Assembly (NCBI GenBank): GCA_903919125.1
Contig: CAIXGS010000052.1
Coordinates: forward strand, 91,483-155,482
Length of the DNA stretch: 64,000 bases
Reading direction: 5' to 3'
DNA from: an uncultured Spartobacteria bacterium
Lineage (GTDB): Bacteria > Verrucomicrobiota > Verrucomicrobiia > Chthoniobacterales > Chthoniobacteraceae
This document shows positions 53,397 to 62,484 of the stretch, in pieces. A model generated the notes under the pieces. That model saw only the letters and a program-made list of their open reading frames with translations. It was not told the origin of the DNA and did not search any database. Each line of letters starts with the position of its first letter. Position 1 is the first letter of the stretch. The position numbers and the translations under genes are program-made.

Positions 53397-54029
53397 TTAC
53401 TTACCCTCCAGCCTGGGCAAGTCGGCAGGCAGCGCCGGCAGGCGCTCGATCGTCTTCAGCTCCGTCCTCATGCGCTCCTTGCCGGTCTTGCCAATCAACA
53501 CGCACTTCGACGGCACCCGGGTGCCATCCACTTCCATCGGCGCACTGAAGAAAAACTGCTCGCCCTTCCACTCGATCTTCACGAGGTCATCGGTGGCTGC
53601 ATCGAAGAACGCATTCATGGGTGGCTCGATGCTGCCGCTCACTTTCAATGCGTGGGCCGCTTTGCCTTCGATGCTGACGTCGGGCAGCGGTTCCAATTTC
53701 GTCTTCGGATCGAGGAGAGGCGCGAGCGTCCACATCCACACGTCATGGCATACGCCGCCTTTGTTTTGCTCCGACACGCGTTCGGTCTTGCCGACATACC
53801 ACAGGTTCGGCGGTTGCAGCGTGGACGTGCGCTCGGTGCCTTTGTCCTTGCCCGCGAGCAGATAGACTTCGGTGAACGTGAAGGTGCTCAGCAGCTTATC
53901 CGCGCCGCCGTGACTGGCGACGATTTTGTCGGCCAATGCCTTTGCATCGGCGGCAGGCGTTTGAGCGGACAATGGGTGGAGCGCGCTGAGCGCTGCGGCA
54001 ATGACGATGGATACGGCGGAGAGTTTCAT
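53397..54029 (-). CDS. Secreted protein, LolA/outer-membrane-sorting-like
   Basis: 210 residues from ATG 54027-54029 (an ATG at 54041 is also possible), with signal peptide VSIVIAAALSALHPLSAQ. The mature protein (ADKIVASHGGADKLLSTF, later KVSGSIEPPMNAFFDAATDD) has the beta-rich pattern of LolA-like exported proteins, without a specific motif. It lies 24 bp before the sialidase-esterase gene and may act with it. Assignment is tentative. Confidence 0.6.
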   Translation of the reverse strand: MKLSAVSIVIAAALSALHPLSAQTPAADAKALADKIVASHGGADKLLSTFTFTEVYLLAGKDKGTERTSTLQPPNLWYVGKTERVSEQNKGGVCHDVWMWTLAPLLDPKTKLEPLPDVSIEGKAAHALKVSGSIEPPMNAFFDAATDDLVKIEWKGEQFFFSAPMEVDGTRVPSKCVLIGKTGKERMRTELKTIERLPALPADLPRLEGK

Positions 54030-54088
54030 GGTTGGAATCATGGTGAGTTGGTGTGGATGTTTGGGAATTGGATGCAGAGGAAGTCGAA

Positions 54089-54451
54089 TCACTGCTCCAG
54101 CGAATACGGCCCGGTGCGCACGGCTTTGTTGTCCTTTTGCTCGATCTTCTCGCCGGCATACACGGCCACGGGGATGCCGTATTTTTCTGCCTGCCGGCCG
54201 AGTCCGTGCCACGGGAGGTTGCCGCATTCTTCGAAGGTGTTGCCCGTGATGCGCACGCCGCGCGCGCCGTGGATGGCGATGGCGCTGCCGCCGGGGCGCA
54301 GGATGGTGTTGTCCTCGATGCGCACGTCTTCGATCCAGTCGGTGCCGGCCAGCTCGCCCTCGATGCTCAGCTCGATGGCGGCGCTGTATTTGTGCGAAAT
54401 GGCGCGCAGGTTGGTGTCACGGATAGGCATTTGCTTTTTGCCCCCCGGCAC
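54089..54451 (-). pseudogene. C-terminal fragment of a right-handed beta-helix protein
   Basis: 120 codons from a GTG that lies inside repeat unit A. After the repeat-encoded first residues (MPGGKKQ) it reads MPIRDTNLRAISHKY, then typical beta-helix rungs: VRIEDNTILRPGGSAIAIHG and VRITGNTFEECG, ending PVAVYAGEKIEQKDNKAVR. The N-terminal part of the protein is missing and the repeat sits exactly at the break. It is co-directional with the sialidase and PL6-like genes; it could be the lost end of a second lyase. Confidence 0.72.
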
Positions 54452-54634
54452 GAATTCTTCAGCCTGGACGCGGGAGCGTTAAGGGAGAATTGCTTTTGCC
54501 CGATTCCCAGCGTGGCGTACAGCGAAATCCGGCCATTATGTGCGACTTTGGCTTTGGTTTCCGGGAAAAACGGATAGGCATTTGCTTTTTGCCCCCCGGC
54601 ACGATTTCTTCAGCCTGGATGCAGGAGCGTTAAA
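54420..54634. repeat. A-B-A repeat array (copies 2 and 3 of A, copy 1 of B)
   Basis: Unit A at 54420-54482 and again at 54571-54634, both beginning CGGATAGGCATTTGCTTTTT and ending at GAGCGTTAA. Between them is unit B (54483-54569: starts GGGAGAATTGCTTTTGCCCG, includes GCGAAATCCGGCCATTATGT, ends GGTTTCCGG). Left A joins the beta-helix fragment and right A joins the truncated cobW. B recurs at 63699-63780. Confidence 0.92.
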
Positions 54635-55498
54635 TCCTTTGGAACGTACCACGCCAGTCCACTCGCGCTGAATGGTTTCAAAGAAGCGCTCCGGGTGGAA
54701 GGGGCGCCGAGCCCTGTAGACAAAGGAGGAAAAGCCATACTCGTCCGCCTCACTTATTTCGTTGCCTCGAAGTACCTTCATCCATCCGGGTGACTTGCGG
54801 GCTTCCTCGAAGTCAAAGCGCGCGGTGTTGAGCACCTCATCCAATGGCACCTCGGCGCGAGTGGCGTGGATCACCCTCGCCATGGGATTCAGCTTGCGAA
54901 TCGCCCCGGCGGCGAATTCCAGCGCCTCGGGTTCCGCGAGATCGCACTTGTTGAGGACGATGACATCCGCAAACTCAATCTGGTCAGTGAGTAAATCCAC
55001 CACCGTGCGCTCGTCCTCGTCGCCGAGGCCGACTCCCCTGTCGTTGAGGAAGTCGGCGTCCGCAAAGTCCCGCGCAAAATTAAACGCATCCACAACCGTG
55101 ACCATTGTGTCGAGTCGCGTGATGTGAGCCAAAGAGGTGCCGTCCTCTTCCTCGAATTCGAACGTCTCCGCTACCGGCAACGGCTCTGAAATGCCGGTGC
55201 TCTCGATGAGAAGATAATCAAAACGTCCGGCTTCCGCGAGCTTCCTGACCTCGTGCAACAGGTCTTCCCTCAGCGTGCAACAGATACAGCCGTTGCTCAT
55301 TTCCACCAGTTTCTCCTCCGTTCGTGACAACCCTGCACCGCCGTTCGACAGGAGCGCCGAGTCGATGTTGACCTCGCTCATGTCGTTGACAATCACGGCG
55401 ACACGCAAACCGCTTCGATTGTTTAGGATGTGATTGAGCAGGGTGGTCTTTCCCGCGCCGAGAAAGCCAGAAAGAACGGTAACGGGTAGCTTTGTCAT
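54536..55498 (-). pseudogene. CobW/COG0523 GTPase, truncated in the C-terminal domain
   Basis: 320 residues from ATG 55496-55498. G-domain: [16 protein letters not shown] (Walker A), the metal motif [25 protein letters not shown] and [12 protein letters not shown]. These GTPases handle zinc or cobalt. The CobW_C domain starts ([20 protein letters not shown]) but at KG the frame runs into repeat A, and the last 25 residues are repeat-encoded. Intact family members are about 350-400 residues. A 23-bp palindrome lies 31 bp upstream of the ATG. Confidence 0.88.
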
Positions 55499-55528
55499 GG
55501 GAAGGCCATGAAAAGCATACGCCCACGC

Positions 55529-55551
55529 TTGTTGCAAGCGAATTGCAACAA
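55529..55551. promoter_or_regulatory. Perfect 9-bp inverted repeat upstream of cobW
   Basis: TTGTTGCAA at 55529-55537 and TTGCAACAA at 55543-55551, spaced by GCGAA. The size and position, 31 bp before a COG0523 GTPase, fit a Fur/Zur-family operator, but the base pattern alone does not identify the regulator. No regulator gene is in the window. Confidence 0.5.
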
Positions 55552-55809
55552 CGCTCGTCTTTCGAGGTGCGGCGGCAAATGGGACCTGTGGACGTGGGCG
55601 ATGCGGAGGATGAGCATTCAGCGGGCGCAGATGCCAAGTTGTGGAGTGCGTCGGAGTCAGGTCCGCTCCACGAAAAGGGCATTCCGAGAAACAGACCGTT
55701 TCCCGGAATGCGAGGGCCTCAATCGAGGCGAAGCCCCTGGGTGCTCGTCACTCAAGTGGGTACTGGCCGATGCTGGGGGAGCGCCTGCGGCAAAGGCCCC
55801 TTTGTTGAC

Positions 55810-57906
55810 TCAAAATTTGTAGGTCACCCTTGCGCGAAACATTCTGGGCTCTGCCGGATGGAAGTGAATGTCGTTGACAGGGTCGGTTTCGTTCCGCATC
55901 CGGCTTTCATAAAAATACTCGATGTCCCGGTCTTTGCGGTCGAGCACGTTGAGGCACTCCAGGACACCCTCCCAGCGGGGGGTCCGGTAACCCACATTGG
56001 CGTTTAGCGTGAACGTCTGCCGCCCCTTGACCGACCCATCCTCGATGAGGGGCCGACTGCCAAACACCCGAGCCCGGGTGCCAGCGAACCATCCCGGCTT
56101 CTGCCCCTGCGCCCCCAGCACGAACCCACCGCTAAACATCCATGGCACGCTGCACGGGATGAGGCTCTGCCCAGGGCTGTCGGTGAAGCGGGCACGGGCA
56201 AGCGAAAGCTCTGCATCCACGAGCAGCCAGTCGGCAGGGTTCCAATAGGCAGTGGCCTCCACCCCGTAACGGCGGGAACCGGGCCCCGCCTCGTTTGTCC
56301 CCGCATCCCCCACGTAGACCAACTCGCTTCGGCTCTGGAGGTACCACAGGCTCAAGCTCGCCGTTACCTTGGGTAGCACCTGCGTGCGCAGACCCAGTTC
56401 CCCCCCAACCGTGCGAACCAACGCCGGCACCCTGGACACCGGGTCGCCAGAGGAAGGGTCTATCGTGGTATTTACCCCTCTGGCGTCGTTGCTGTGAAAG
56501 CCGGTTCCGAAGTTTACGTAGTACTCCGTGTTGTCCCACGGCCCGAAAACCGCTGTGAATTTGGGACTGACGATGCCCGCCATTTCGCCCCCTGAATTGC
56601 CTGGACGGTTGGCGGTGACATCAAAGAGAAACCCATCGGCACGCACCCCTGTGATGGTCTTCAACCAAGGGAACCAGTGCACCGTGTTTTCGGCAAAGAC
56701 GCCGACGCTGGACTGGTGAACGTCGTCCTCGCGCACCGTATTCCAACGCACGCGGTTCTGAGTGTTGTAAAGGCCGATCCCGTCGATGAGGTCCGTGCGT
56801 GCCTGTACCCCAAGGGTGAAATCCGAGTCCTTCCCAAACCAGTGCAGCCCTTCCCATTTACGGAGAGCACTTCCGCCCACGATGTAGCGTTTCTCCGTCT
56901 GCTCGAATTGGTCTCCGTTGTCCGGGTCGGCCGCATACGTGAAGTCCGAAAACAGATCCAACGCGTAGCGGACCGCGTACAGGTTGAGTTTGGTGGTGGT
57001 GTCCGCCTCCCTGCGCTGTAAATCAAGCTGGAGGCTGTAACGCGAGCTGGTGCCACCGTTGGTTGGGTTGAGGTTGCCGAACCGATCCACCAGGCCCGAC
57101 TCCACCGCCCGGAGCGGGATTTGGTCGGAGCTTTGCCATTTGCCATGGTACCCCATGAGCGTCAGAGCGATGTGGTCGTCGGAATCGCCTTTGAAATACC
57201 GTGAGAATCCATTCCAGCGTTGGAATCTTTCCGGGAGAACCCAGGGCCCGTCGTACTGGTTGTATTCACCCGCGAGCGTCAGCTTTCCGGAATCCGGGCC
57301 GGTGCCGGTGTTGAAGGTGTTTCCCGCAGCGGCGCGGTAGTACCCATACTCCCCAAACTCAGCGGTGACGAAGTTGTTCGGGAGGACGTTGTAGAGGTGG
57401 AAGTCGGCGCTGCCGGCGCTGGAAAGGTCCCCGTTCCGGGCGGTGTAGGTGCCTTTGAAATAGTCGACGCGTTCGAGGAGTTCGGGAAGGAGCAGGTTCA
57501 GGTCGGCGTAACCCTGCCCGTGCGCGTGGGTGCGCATGTTGAGCGGCATCCCGTCGAGGGAAAGTGCGAAGTCCGTGCCGTGATCGAGATTAAAGCCCCG
57601 CAGGAAGTACTGGTTCGCCTTGCCCCCGCCGGCGTGTTGGGTGACGACCATGCCCGGCACGGTCTCCAGCGCCTCGCCACGGCGCATGAGGGGACGGGCG
57701 CGCAATTCTGCGCCACTTGCAGTGCCCTCGGAGGCGGAGGGAGCGATCCCGAGGAGGTCCGAACGTTTTCCCGTGACGACAATCTCATCCATCTTGGTGG
57801 GAGCGGCCTCTCCCTTCGATGCGGCGTCCGGTTCCTGGGCGACAGCCAGCAGGGCGAGGCTCGCGAAACTTCCGCAAAGAATAACCTGGGGTGACGTTGG
57901 TTTCAT
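55810..57906 (-). CDS. TonB-dependent outer-membrane receptor (metal uptake type)
   Basis: 698 residues with a signal peptide. TonB box/plug region: KMDEIVVTGKRSDLLG, ETVPGMVVTQHAGGGKANQY and FLRGFNLDHGTDFALSLDGM, then PLNMRTHAHGQGYADLNLL. The HAHGQGYADL segment occurs in a receptor subfamily often linked to divalent metals. A 22-strand barrel follows and the chain ends in the usual aromatic residue (RARVTYKF). It is the last gene of the copper cluster in this direction; the 270 bp to cobW hold no gene. Confidence 0.9.
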   Translation of the reverse strand: MKPTSPQVILCGSFASLALLAVAQEPDAASKGEAAPTKMDEIVVTGKRSDLLGIAPSASEGTASGAELRARPLMRRGEALETVPGMVVTQHAGGGKANQYFLRGFNLDHGTDFALSLDGMPLNMRTHAHGQGYADLNLLLPELLERVDYFKGTYTARNGDLSSAGSADFHLYNVLPNNFVTAEFGEYGYYRAAAGNTFNTGTGPDSGKLTLAGEYNQYDGPWVLPERFQRWNGFSRYFKGDSDDHIALTLMGYHGKWQSSDQIPLRAVESGLVDRFGNLNPTNGGTSSRYSLQLDLQRREADTTTKLNLYAVRYALDLFSDFTYAADPDNGDQFEQTEKRYIVGGSALRKWEGLHWFGKDSDFTLGVQARTDLIDGIGLYNTQNRVRWNTVREDDVHQSSVGVFAENTVHWFPWLKTITGVRADGFLFDVTANRPGNSGGEMAGIVSPKFTAVFGPWDNTEYYVNFGTGFHSNDARGVNTTIDPSSGDPVSRVPALVRTVGGELGLRTQVLPKVTASLSLWYLQSRSELVYVGDAGTNEAGPGSRRYGVEATAYWNPADWLLVDAELSLARARFTDSPGQSLIPCSVPWMFSGGFVLGAQGQKPGWFAGTRARVFGSRPLIEDGSVKGRQTFTLNANVGYRTPRWEGVLECLNVLDRKDRDIEYFYESRMRNETDPVNDIHFHPAEPRMFRARVTYKF

Positions 57907-57944
57907 GGGGTGGCGGGCAGACTTTAGGGCGCGCTAAAATATTG

Positions 57945-58661
57945 TCATCTCTTTTTTATGCTCACCCGGCGGGGGCGGGTCGCAAAAAACAAGGCCACGC
58001 CCGCAACAGCCACCAGAGCGGTTGCGGCGGTCAATCCGACCAGCACACAGTCGCGCACGACTTTGTTTGGAATGAAGGCCAGCTTGTGGAAGTTGCTGAA
58101 GAAATCTGCCTCGAACTGTCGCCGGTTGTCCGTGTGGCGGGTCACGCTACCTGTGGTGGTGCTGACGTAGACCCGCGTGCCTCTGCCGTCGGCGGAATCA
58201 AAACGGTAAACCGGGAGAATCCGGAAGATGTTCAGGTACTCGCGATTGAAGGTGTTGAGGTAATCCGTTTTTTCAACGACAGCGCCTCCCAGAAACGCGG
58301 AGGCAATTTCACTGGCGTAAATAACGTCTTTGGAGGGGTCTTCATGGGCATCTCTCGCGCTGAGGTAGCGAGCGGAGCCTTTGGCTGTGTAGATCTGATA
58401 CCAAGGCTCGCCGCCGATGCTCCGGACGTTCACCGCCCGGACCTCGCGAGCATCCGCTCCCATTGTGGCGATGGCCTCAGCCACTGAATAGGTGATGCTC
58501 GATGGATCCAGAGCGCCACCGCTTGGGCGGGCCTGGGGCGGAGGCGGTTGGGTCCGGGTCATCACGGTGTGCATCACGCCACTGACCGTGGACATGAGGA
58601 TGCTCAGACTGAACACGAGGCCGAGCCAGCGGTGTAACCGGCGGAGGGTGGCGGGTTTCAT
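57945..58661 (-). CDS. PepSY-associated membrane protein
   Basis: 238 residues from ATG 58659-58661. Layout: N-terminal RRLHRWLGLVFSLSILMSTV helix, a periplasmic PepSY-like domain with ITYSVAEAIATMGADAREVR and GEPWYQIYTAKGSARYLSA, then RIYVSTTTGSVTRHTDNR-type end and a C-terminal helix. Such proteins accompany TonB receptors for iron or copper and are thought to act as reductases or adaptors. It precedes the receptor gene by 38 bp. Confidence 0.85.
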   Translation of the reverse strand: MKPATLRRLHRWLGLVFSLSILMSTVSGVMHTVMTRTQPPPPQARPSGGALDPSSITYSVAEAIATMGADAREVRAVNVRSIGGEPWYQIYTAKGSARYLSARDAHEDPSKDVIYASEIASAFLGGAVVEKTDYLNTFNREYLNIFRILPVYRFDSADGRGTRVYVSTTTGSVTRHTDNRRQFEADFFSNFHKLAFIPNKVVRDCVLVGLTAATALVAVAGVALFFATRPRRVSIKKR

Positions 58662-58700
58662 GATTGGATGGGATTTTGGGATCAAGAACGCGGGTACGGG

Positions 58701-59240
58701 TTACTGGGGCGACGGGTGTGGCTGTCCCGCACCGATGTGCACAACGCCGCGAAAGCTGTTGATTTGGGCCTTCTCTTGATCTGTCAGCTCTGTTTCGGCG
58801 GATTTGATTTTATACGCCAATCCAACAGCAGAGGAGTAAGACAGCCCCGCCTTTTGAAGGCTGGCAGGCTCAATGAGTCCGGCATCGCCGCAGAGCGCAA
58901 TTTCCCATAGCCCGTGATGGCGCTTGAGAAGGGTGCGCCCACCGGTTCCATTTTGCATCCACCCAGCCACTGCGATGTCGCCCTCGATGCTGACAGGTTT
59001 CACGGTCAGGGGCGCGCCGGGACGGTCAAAAACCTTGTGGAGCGTTTGCTCGACACTGCGCTCATCGCCCTGAGAGAGCGAATAATCTGCAGGGGGCAGC
59101 TTGGTTGATGGGGAGGGCGTGCGGCAGGCGGTGAGTGGGCCAAAAAGCAACCCAAACCCCAGCACAGAGAATAAGCGGGAGAGTGGATAAAATCGTCCTG
59201 GAAAGCAGGATGGGTGGTCGGTGGGATGGCTGAAGTTCAT
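58701..59240 (-). CDS. Copper-uptake-system-associated lipoprotein
   Basis: 179 residues. The lipobox is GLLFGPLTAC, and the mature part has IAVAGWMQNGTGGRTLLKRH, LWEIALCGDAGL and the C-terminal YKIKSAETELTDQE. The GGRxLL...G-W-x-x-x-LC pattern is that of proteins annotated as copper-uptake-associated in other Proteobacteria; I infer the metal from that. It lies 39 bp before the PepSY gene and 76 bp after the second receptor. Confidence 0.72.
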   Translation of the reverse strand: MNFSHPTDHPSCFPGRFYPLSRLFSVLGFGLLFGPLTACRTPSPSTKLPPADYSLSQGDERSVEQTLHKVFDRPGAPLTVKPVSIEGDIAVAGWMQNGTGGRTLLKRHHGLWEIALCGDAGLIEPASLQKAGLSYSSAVGLAYKIKSAETELTDQEKAQINSFRGVVHIGAGQPHPSPQ

Positions 59241-59316
59241 TTTAACAAGCTATTTGGAGAAAAAAGCGGGACCGGCCAATGTGTGAAGGTACCAGTCCCG
59301 CTTGATTGATTTCGCC

Positions 59317-61479
59317 CTACCAGCGGTATTCGACGCCGGCGAAGAACGAGCGTCCGTCTCCGGGGAGGAATTGTGCAGGACTTCCCGTTGCATCACTGAC
59401 CACACCTGTTGTGGCTGCATAGCGCTTGTCTGCGAGATTGCGGGCCTCCACATAGAGCGACCATCCGTTGGGGCGACGGATTCCCGCTTTTGCACCGATC
59501 AGAAAATAGGCGTCGGTGAAGAGAGTACCCGCGGCATCGACTCGATATCCTTGGGGCACACATTCGATATTGGGGCCAACATAGAAGCCGCTCGGTGTCG
59601 AATAGGTCAGATCGGTGCGCAAGTAATGCTCGGGGATGCCAGCAAGCGGACCGTTGCCATAGGCCTGGTCATTTCTGTATCGGAAGTTGTTCCAAAGGTA
59701 GTGCGATTGGAGGACCAGCTTCTCGCGGGTTTTGGATGCGGGCTTAGACGCATCACTCCCTTCACCGAAGGGATGGAGGAAATCGAATCCGAGGCCAAGT
59801 TCAACGCCCTGATGAGTCGTCTTGTTTGCATTTTTAGTCTGACCGACACCTGGGGCAATTTGAAACTCCAGCAGTTCGTTTTCGATCCAGGAGAAATAGT
59901 ATGCTGCATCCCATTGAAATGGACCGCGTGTTCCACGTGAACCGATTTCTGCAGTTGTCGCCGTCTGGGCTTGCAACGCAACGGCCGGTGTGGCGGCGAG
60001 GAAAAGACCGGTAGGAGGTTGAAATCCAAGTTGCGATCCCACCAGTTCTCCGAAAGACGGTGGCTCGAAACTTCTGCTGATGTTTGCGAAAACCTGGGTG
60101 GCTGCATCGGGCTGGAAAAGCAGTCCGAGTTTGGGGCTGAATCCCCACCAGTTCTGGTTGTTGTTGAACGCCGTGTTCGTCGTGCCAACGCCTGCGTTTT
60201 GGTTTGAACGCTCCGCGTACGAGAGCTGCGCGCCCAAGGTTACAGCGAGGGTTTTATCTAGCCAAAATTGGTCCTCCCCGAAAACATCGAAGTTCACCGC
60301 CGTTTGCTGCATTGACGCCCGCTTTGGGCCTCTTTGCCCGAGCACATTGTCATGGCGTTCGTCGTCAATGGAGCCCCAAGTCGGCGTGAGGCCGAGGGTG
60401 AGGCGGTTCGCATGTCCCAACACTTCTGCTGTGTTGTCGTAGCGGACGCCTGCTCCAAAGTCGTAGGTCAGCTGGTCGATGACAAAAAGGATGGGATGTC
60501 GGAGATCCTTCCGTGACCAGAAAGAGGTGAAGGTCAGTTTTTGGTCGTCATCCTGCCACGTTGTTTTGTTTGCGAGCCGGAACAGGTCGAAGTCCCGTTT
60601 CCAGTTGCTGTCTACATAGTCAAAAATCTTCACAAACCCGTTTCTCTGCGCCTGTCTCGGATTTGTTTCCAGTTGGCTCTTGGTGAGGTTTCCTGGCAGC
60701 TCGGAGTCCGTGAGGGCGAGGGTAAGATAGAATCGAGTTTCCAGATTCTCGCTGAAACGGTGTCCCACGTTGGTGAACAAACGCTGGTTGTTCTGCTGGC
60801 TGTGGTCGCGGAAGCCATCCTGCGAGAGATGAGAGAGACTCAGGAAATAGTCGTTTGCGCCAGAGACTCCGCCTGAGGAGAGGAGACCACGTACGGTTCC
60901 GAAGCTCCCATACTCCGCCCGCACGGTTAAGGGTGAGGCGTCGTATCCGGTGGGGGAGATAAAGTTGATAGCGCCGCCAAGCGTTGTCGAACCGAACTGG
61001 AGTGCGTTCGCACCCCGATAAACTTCGACGGCCTTTGCCACGAGCGGTTCGATGGCTTGGAAATCAAACCCGCCGTCCGCGATGTTGACCGGCGCACCGT
61101 CCTGCATGAGCTTGAGACCGCGCCCGTGGAAGGTGCGTTGGATGCCTGAGCCGCGAATGGAAATACGCGCTTCCTCCGCGCCGAAGCGGGGTTGGACGAA
61201 CACCCCGGGGGCATAATCAAGGACGTCCTTGAGGGTGGTGGCTTTTCCCCGTTTGTAGGTCTCGGGATCCACGACGGAAACACCGCCCGGGGTCTGTTGG
61301 ATTTCCTTGCGGATCGCCTCAATCGCAGGACTGGTCAGTGCATACTTGGTTCCATGAACCACTGTCACCGGAAGTGTATGGGAGGAAGCAGTCTGTCCGT
61401 CTGCAGCGTTTGCAGACATTGTCGCGGCACTGAGGAGAACAAGGTGGAGTGGTTGTTTGGTTCGGGTTTTCTTTTTCAT
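59317..61479 (-). CDS. TonB-dependent outer-membrane receptor 2
   Basis: 720 residues from ATG 61477-61479 with signal peptide (LHLVLLSAATMSANAA). Plug: LKDVLDYAPGVFVQPRFGAE, SIRGSGIQRTFHGRGLKLMQ, DGAPVNIADGGFDFQAIEPL and GANALQFGSTTLGGAINFIS, typical of FecA/OprC-like receptors. Ends with YRW, the outer-membrane C-terminal signal. The ligand is not evident from the sequence; neighbours suggest copper. SCO and the HMA-like gene precede it. Confidence 0.9.
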   Translation of the reverse strand: MKKKTRTKQPLHLVLLSAATMSANAADGQTASSHTLPVTVVHGTKYALTSPAIEAIRKEIQQTPGGVSVVDPETYKRGKATTLKDVLDYAPGVFVQPRFGAEEARISIRGSGIQRTFHGRGLKLMQDGAPVNIADGGFDFQAIEPLVAKAVEVYRGANALQFGSTTLGGAINFISPTGYDASPLTVRAEYGSFGTVRGLLSSGGVSGANDYFLSLSHLSQDGFRDHSQQNNQRLFTNVGHRFSENLETRFYLTLALTDSELPGNLTKSQLETNPRQAQRNGFVKIFDYVDSNWKRDFDLFRLANKTTWQDDDQKLTFTSFWSRKDLRHPILFVIDQLTYDFGAGVRYDNTAEVLGHANRLTLGLTPTWGSIDDERHDNVLGQRGPKRASMQQTAVNFDVFGEDQFWLDKTLAVTLGAQLSYAERSNQNAGVGTTNTAFNNNQNWWGFSPKLGLLFQPDAATQVFANISRSFEPPSFGELVGSQLGFQPPTGLFLAATPAVALQAQTATTAEIGSRGTRGPFQWDAAYYFSWIENELLEFQIAPGVGQTKNANKTTHQGVELGLGFDFLHPFGEGSDASKPASKTREKLVLQSHYLWNNFRYRNDQAYGNGPLAGIPEHYLRTDLTYSTPSGFYVGPNIECVPQGYRVDAAGTLFTDAYFLIGAKAGIRRPNGWSLYVEARNLADKRYAATTGVVSDATGSPAQFLPGDGRSFFAGVEYRW

Positions 61480-61525
61480 GGGGTCTGGGTTTGTATTTGG
61501 GGGGGGAGAATGAAATGGGTTCGCG

Positions 61526-62113
61526 CTAAAGCGTTTTGAGCAGTCGTAGAACGGCCTCCGATGCATCGGAATGCGTGCCGTCAAAGTAGCCGCGCACTGT
61601 TCCTGTGCGGTCCACCACGACCAGTTTGTCGCTGTGGGTCAGCACCTCGTCTGTGCCGGCGGAAAGGCAGAAGCCCCCAGTCGCGAGTTGTTGGATCTGG
61701 GCGCGTTCTCCCGTAAGAAAGAGCCACTGCGGTGAGGCGCTCCACCTTTGGGCATAGGCCCTGAGTACCTCGGGCGTGTCCGCTTCCGGGGTGACTGAGA
61801 GCGATACAATGCGCACTTCCGGGAGTGCCTGAATCTTCGCATCCAGAGCGGACAGGTGCTTACCAAGGGTCAAACACGCTGTGCTGCAGCTCGCAAACAT
61901 GAGATTCGCCACCCAGATTTTACCCCTCAAGGACTCGCGGGTCACGGACGTGCCATTTTGATCTGTCAGGGAAAAATCCGGCACTGCGCGTCCGATCAAC
62001 TGTTGGTACGGATCGGGTTTCGCGGGTTTGAATAAGGGCAGCGCTCTCTCCAGAACGGCAGCGAATGCGAGGAGCAGGAGGGCTGTGAGTAATCGCGAGA
62101 GTCTGGGCTTCAT
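61526..62113 (-). CDS. SCO-family protein of the metal cluster
   Basis: 195 residues from ATG 62111-62113 with an N-terminal membrane anchor (LTALLLLAFAAVLERALPLF). Copper site: LMFASCSTACLTLGKHL (CxxxC), and the His is in VLTHSDKLVVVDRTGTV. It differs from the operon SCO (1276-1905) by having no lipobox. Its ATG overlaps the previous stop by four bases. Probably a periplasmic copper or redox chaperone for the uptake cluster. Confidence 0.9.
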   Translation of the reverse strand: MKPRLSRLLTALLLLAFAAVLERALPLFKPAKPDPYQQLIGRAVPDFSLTDQNGTSVTRESLRGKIWVANLMFASCSTACLTLGKHLSALDAKIQALPEVRIVSLSVTPEADTPEVLRAYAQRWSASPQWLFLTGERAQIQQLATGGFCLSAGTDEVLTHSDKLVVVDRTGTVRGYFDGTHSDASEAVLRLLKTL

Positions 62114-62484
62114 TTTAAGTAGCCCGACTTGGCTCGTTCGACAGGGCACGCACAGTTCTCGGTGGAAACCGGCTTTGCAGGATTTCCTGCGGGAGTATCC
62201 AAGGAGTAGCCCAGACGTTTTAACGATTGCCTGAGGGACTCTTCGCTGCGACTCGGGGCATGAGTAACAACCAGATCCTTCCGATCCTGCCCTTCAAAAC
62301 GCACTGCCCGTATACCAGACTCGTGTTTGAGTTCGGTAGTAATCTCGTTACGACATGCGTCACAACGGATTGCAGCGAGGTTGCAACGGAAGTCTTGATC
62401 CGGACCTTCGGCCAGGCGTTGAAGCCGGGCCGTCGCGAATACAGATGCAGTCAAAAACAGAAGGGCGAGTAGAACCTTTTTCAT
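62110..62484 (-). CDS. Small exported protein with HMA-like metal-binding domain
   Basis: 124 residues from ATG 62482-62484; signal MKKVLLALLFLTASVFA. The domain IRCDACRNEITTELKHESGI, then RAVRFEGQDRKDLVVTHAPS and ESLRQSLKRLGYSL has the beta-alpha-beta spacing of heavy-metal-associated domains with a CxxC (CDAC). A second CAC is near the C-terminus. It would bind Cu+ in the periplasm. Coupled to the SCO gene. Confidence 0.75.
   Translation of the reverse strand: MKKVLLALLFLTASVFATARLQRLAEGPDQDFRCNLAAIRCDACRNEITTELKHESGIRAVRFEGQDRKDLVVTHAPSRSEESLRQSLKRLGYSLDTPAGNPAKPVSTENCACPVERAKSGYLK

Noticed and set aside
52302..54482. Long plus-strand frame opposite the sialidase-esterase
   Set aside because: It is a shadow of GC-rich coding sequence; composition is Arg/His-rich without family motifs.
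54420..54634. CRISPR array
   Set aside because: Only two near-identical A units with one B spacer that itself recurs elsewhere; no further repeats and no cas genes.
49854..54634. Integron attC sites
   Set aside because: The GTTRRRY core is matched in only one copy, no integrase is present and no clear paired core sites were found by eye; left as an unresolved repeat.
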